In this document: positions 62,381 through 64,000 of the stretch, piece after piece
Layout: every line of letters begins with the position of its first letter
Position numbering within the stretch: the first letter of the stretch is position 1
DNA from: Prorocentrum cordatum
Taxonomy: Eukaryota; Sar; Dinophyceae; Prorocentrales; Prorocentraceae
DNA: 64,000 bases
Assembly: GCA_963575745.1 (NCBI GenBank)
Contig: CAUYUJ010019860.1
Coordinates: forward strand, 209,179 to 273,178
Direction: 5' to 3'
The notes under the pieces: model-generated
Told to the model about the DNA's origin: nothing
The model's database searches: none
The model's input: only the letters and a program-made list of their open reading frames with translations
Program-made: the position numbers and the translations under genes

Positions 62381-62965
62381 GGCGCATTGGCTCCCGAGCG
62401 CGCCATCGCCGTGTCATGCTGATTCTTGGCCCACTGGGTGCGGAACTCCTCGGGTCGCTTGCACTTCTTCTGGCCCGTGATGGCATCGTAGTCACGGCGG
62501 AGGTTCTCATCATATTCGCACGCCCGCCTCCACTTGCCAGCGAACGATGACTGCCTCGCGTCAGTCGGGACGCGGAAGTCGCCCTCCTTGACCGCAGTCC
62601 AGAAGTCGACCTCCTCGTCCAAGCTAGGCCTGTTCTTGCCGAAGAACCCCCTCTTATTGGCGTCGACGGCGGCCGCGCCCTGCTCTGGCGCGGCGGCGGG
62701 GGCGGGGGCCTCGCCCTTCAGGGAGGTCACGGGCGGCAGACCCCACTTCGACGGGCTCTCGATGTAGCCGTCCTCACTCAGATCACCCATCAGCTCGGTC
62801 ATCGCACGATTCAGGTCGCCGTGGCCTTTCATCTGCATGAGCTTCCCGAACAGCGGGTCCGCGTAGATGCGCTTCAGCAGCGTGTCGACCGCGACCTCGC
62901 CCGCCGCGGTGGAGGCGTCGGCGCGGTCCTGGCGGCGCGGGGGGCATGCTACCCGCCCAGCTCCT
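62381..62965 (-). CDS. Exon of a hypothetical basic protein (3' exon)
   Basis: The minus strand reads coherently from about 62950 (DRADASTAAGEVAVDTLLKR) through LFGKLMQMKGHGDLNRAM, an Ala/Pro linker, RGFFGKNRPSLDEEVDFW, SSFAGKWRRACEYDENL and KKCKRPEEFRTQWAKNQHD, to a basic end near 62400. The composition changes abruptly to microsatellite on both sides, which suggests an exon bounded by introns. The frame then stays open into (TCC)-type sequence to 62341. I recognise no family. With the upstream exon at 63584-63985 it would form a nuclear-looking acidic/basic protein. Splice sites could not be fixed. Confidence 0.55.
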
Positions 62966-63583
<618 letters not shown>

Positions 63584-63985
63584 TCAAAATCCAAACAGAT
63601 CATCGTCAGGAATCGCCGACGGCACCAGTGGCTGGGGCGAGGCGCTGCCCGTCTCGACGACCACCTGGGCGCCCTCCTCGTCGTCTGCCTCCGCCTTCGT
63701 CTTGTCGTCGATCACCGCGGAGCTCCCCTCCTCCGCGCTGCGCTCGCGGCCGCTGCCGGCGCCGGGCGCGGCCGCCGCGGCCGCCGCGGCTGGCCTGCGC
63801 ATGGCAGAAGCTGGCCGCTTCAGAGGGGCTGCAGCCGCGTCTGCGGCAGCCTCGTCCTTCGTCTCCTCCTCGACCTCCTCCTCCTCCTGCAGGGCCCCCT
63901 CTTCCTCGTCGCCCTCTGCGTCTTGCGCCTCTGACTCCTTCTCCTCTGCCTCGTCCTCTGCTGGCATCTTAGGCGCTGACTTCAT
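63584..63985 (-). CDS. Exon of a hypothetical acidic protein with a KRPA motif (5' exon)
   Basis: A 133-codon frame starts with an ATG at 63985 (MKSAPKMPAEDEAEEKES), and the frame may extend upstream beyond the window edge. It is highly acidic (Glu/Asp) to about residue 50, then has APLKRPASAMRRPAAAA, a short Lys/Arg-Pro-Ala motif common in dinoflagellate nuclear proteins, an Ala/Gly linker, and the end PSAIPDDDLFGF before a TGA at 63584. The stop may be real or may lie just inside the intron. I assign no function. The run of Ala from repeated GCC/GCG codons is low complexity. Confidence 0.5.
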   Translation of the reverse strand: MKSAPKMPAEDEAEEKESEAQDAEGDEEEGALQEEEEVEEETKDEAAADAAAAPLKRPASAMRRPAAAAAAAAPGAGSGRERSAEEGSSAVIDDKTKAEADDEEGAQVVVETGSASPQPLVPSAIPDDDLFGF

Positions 63986-64000
63986 GGGCTTCGCAGCTGC

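Overview
The window reads as nuclear DNA of a dinoflagellate. It is GC-rich, full of long microsatellites and minisatellites, and has almost no simple intact genes. Its coding content is dominated by retroelement families and by repetitive proteins of unknown function that resemble families I remember from dinoflagellate genomes. No search was run, so the species is open. Every coding unit I can support lies on the minus strand, which fits the one-directional gene arrangement known from dinoflagellates.

Layout, left to right. 1-2.4 kb: a frame-broken coiled-coil ORF chain. 3.0-4.5 kb: purine and GGT microsatellites and a 110-bp direct repeat. 4.55-7.87 kb: a frame-broken zinc-binding protein. 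8-15.9 kb: minisatellites, a (CA)n tract, GC-rich sequence without a credible gene, and one weak ORF at 14.3-14.8 kb. 15.96-21.4 kb: a frame-broken copy of a large dinoflagellate repeated protein, probably interrupted by an intron or insertion. 22.41-39.97 kb: a structurally complete LTR retrotransposon. 40-43 kb: a 312-bp repeat gene, a (TCC)n tract and a 102-bp minisatellite. 44-47.2 kb: a dead LINE. 47.2-47.85 kb: a duplicated 190-bp segment. 48.3-57 kb: a DIRS-like tyrosine-recombinase retroelement. 57.2-61.3 kb: GC-rich repeats, a helicase C-terminal exon and a 90-bp tandem array. 61.4-61.5 kb: assembly gap. 61.5-64 kb: low-complexity DNA and two exons of an acidic, Lys/Pro/Ala-containing protein.

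The centrepiece is the 17,553-bp Ty1/copia-like element at 22413-39965. It has 197-bp LTRs that begin TGTGAAT and end ATTCACA, and a perfect 5-bp target duplication (GGAGG). Read on the minus strand it encodes a coiled-coil Gag, three CCCH-type fingers, an Asp protease, integrase, reverse transcriptase and RNase H. After RNase H come about 8 kb of additional ORFs that ordinary copia elements lack. One of these carries most of the diagnostic blocks of the tRNA 2'-phosphotransferase family (Tpt1/KptA), which I regard as the most novel signal here. The element reads in several frames and has six single in-frame stop codons, so it is decayed, recoded, or affected by sequencing indels.

The second notable system is the DIRS-like element at 48.3-57 kb. 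A Gag-like/RT/RNase H ORF is followed by a cytosine-C5 methyltransferase-like region fused to a tyrosine recombinase, and then by a small membrane-protein ORF.
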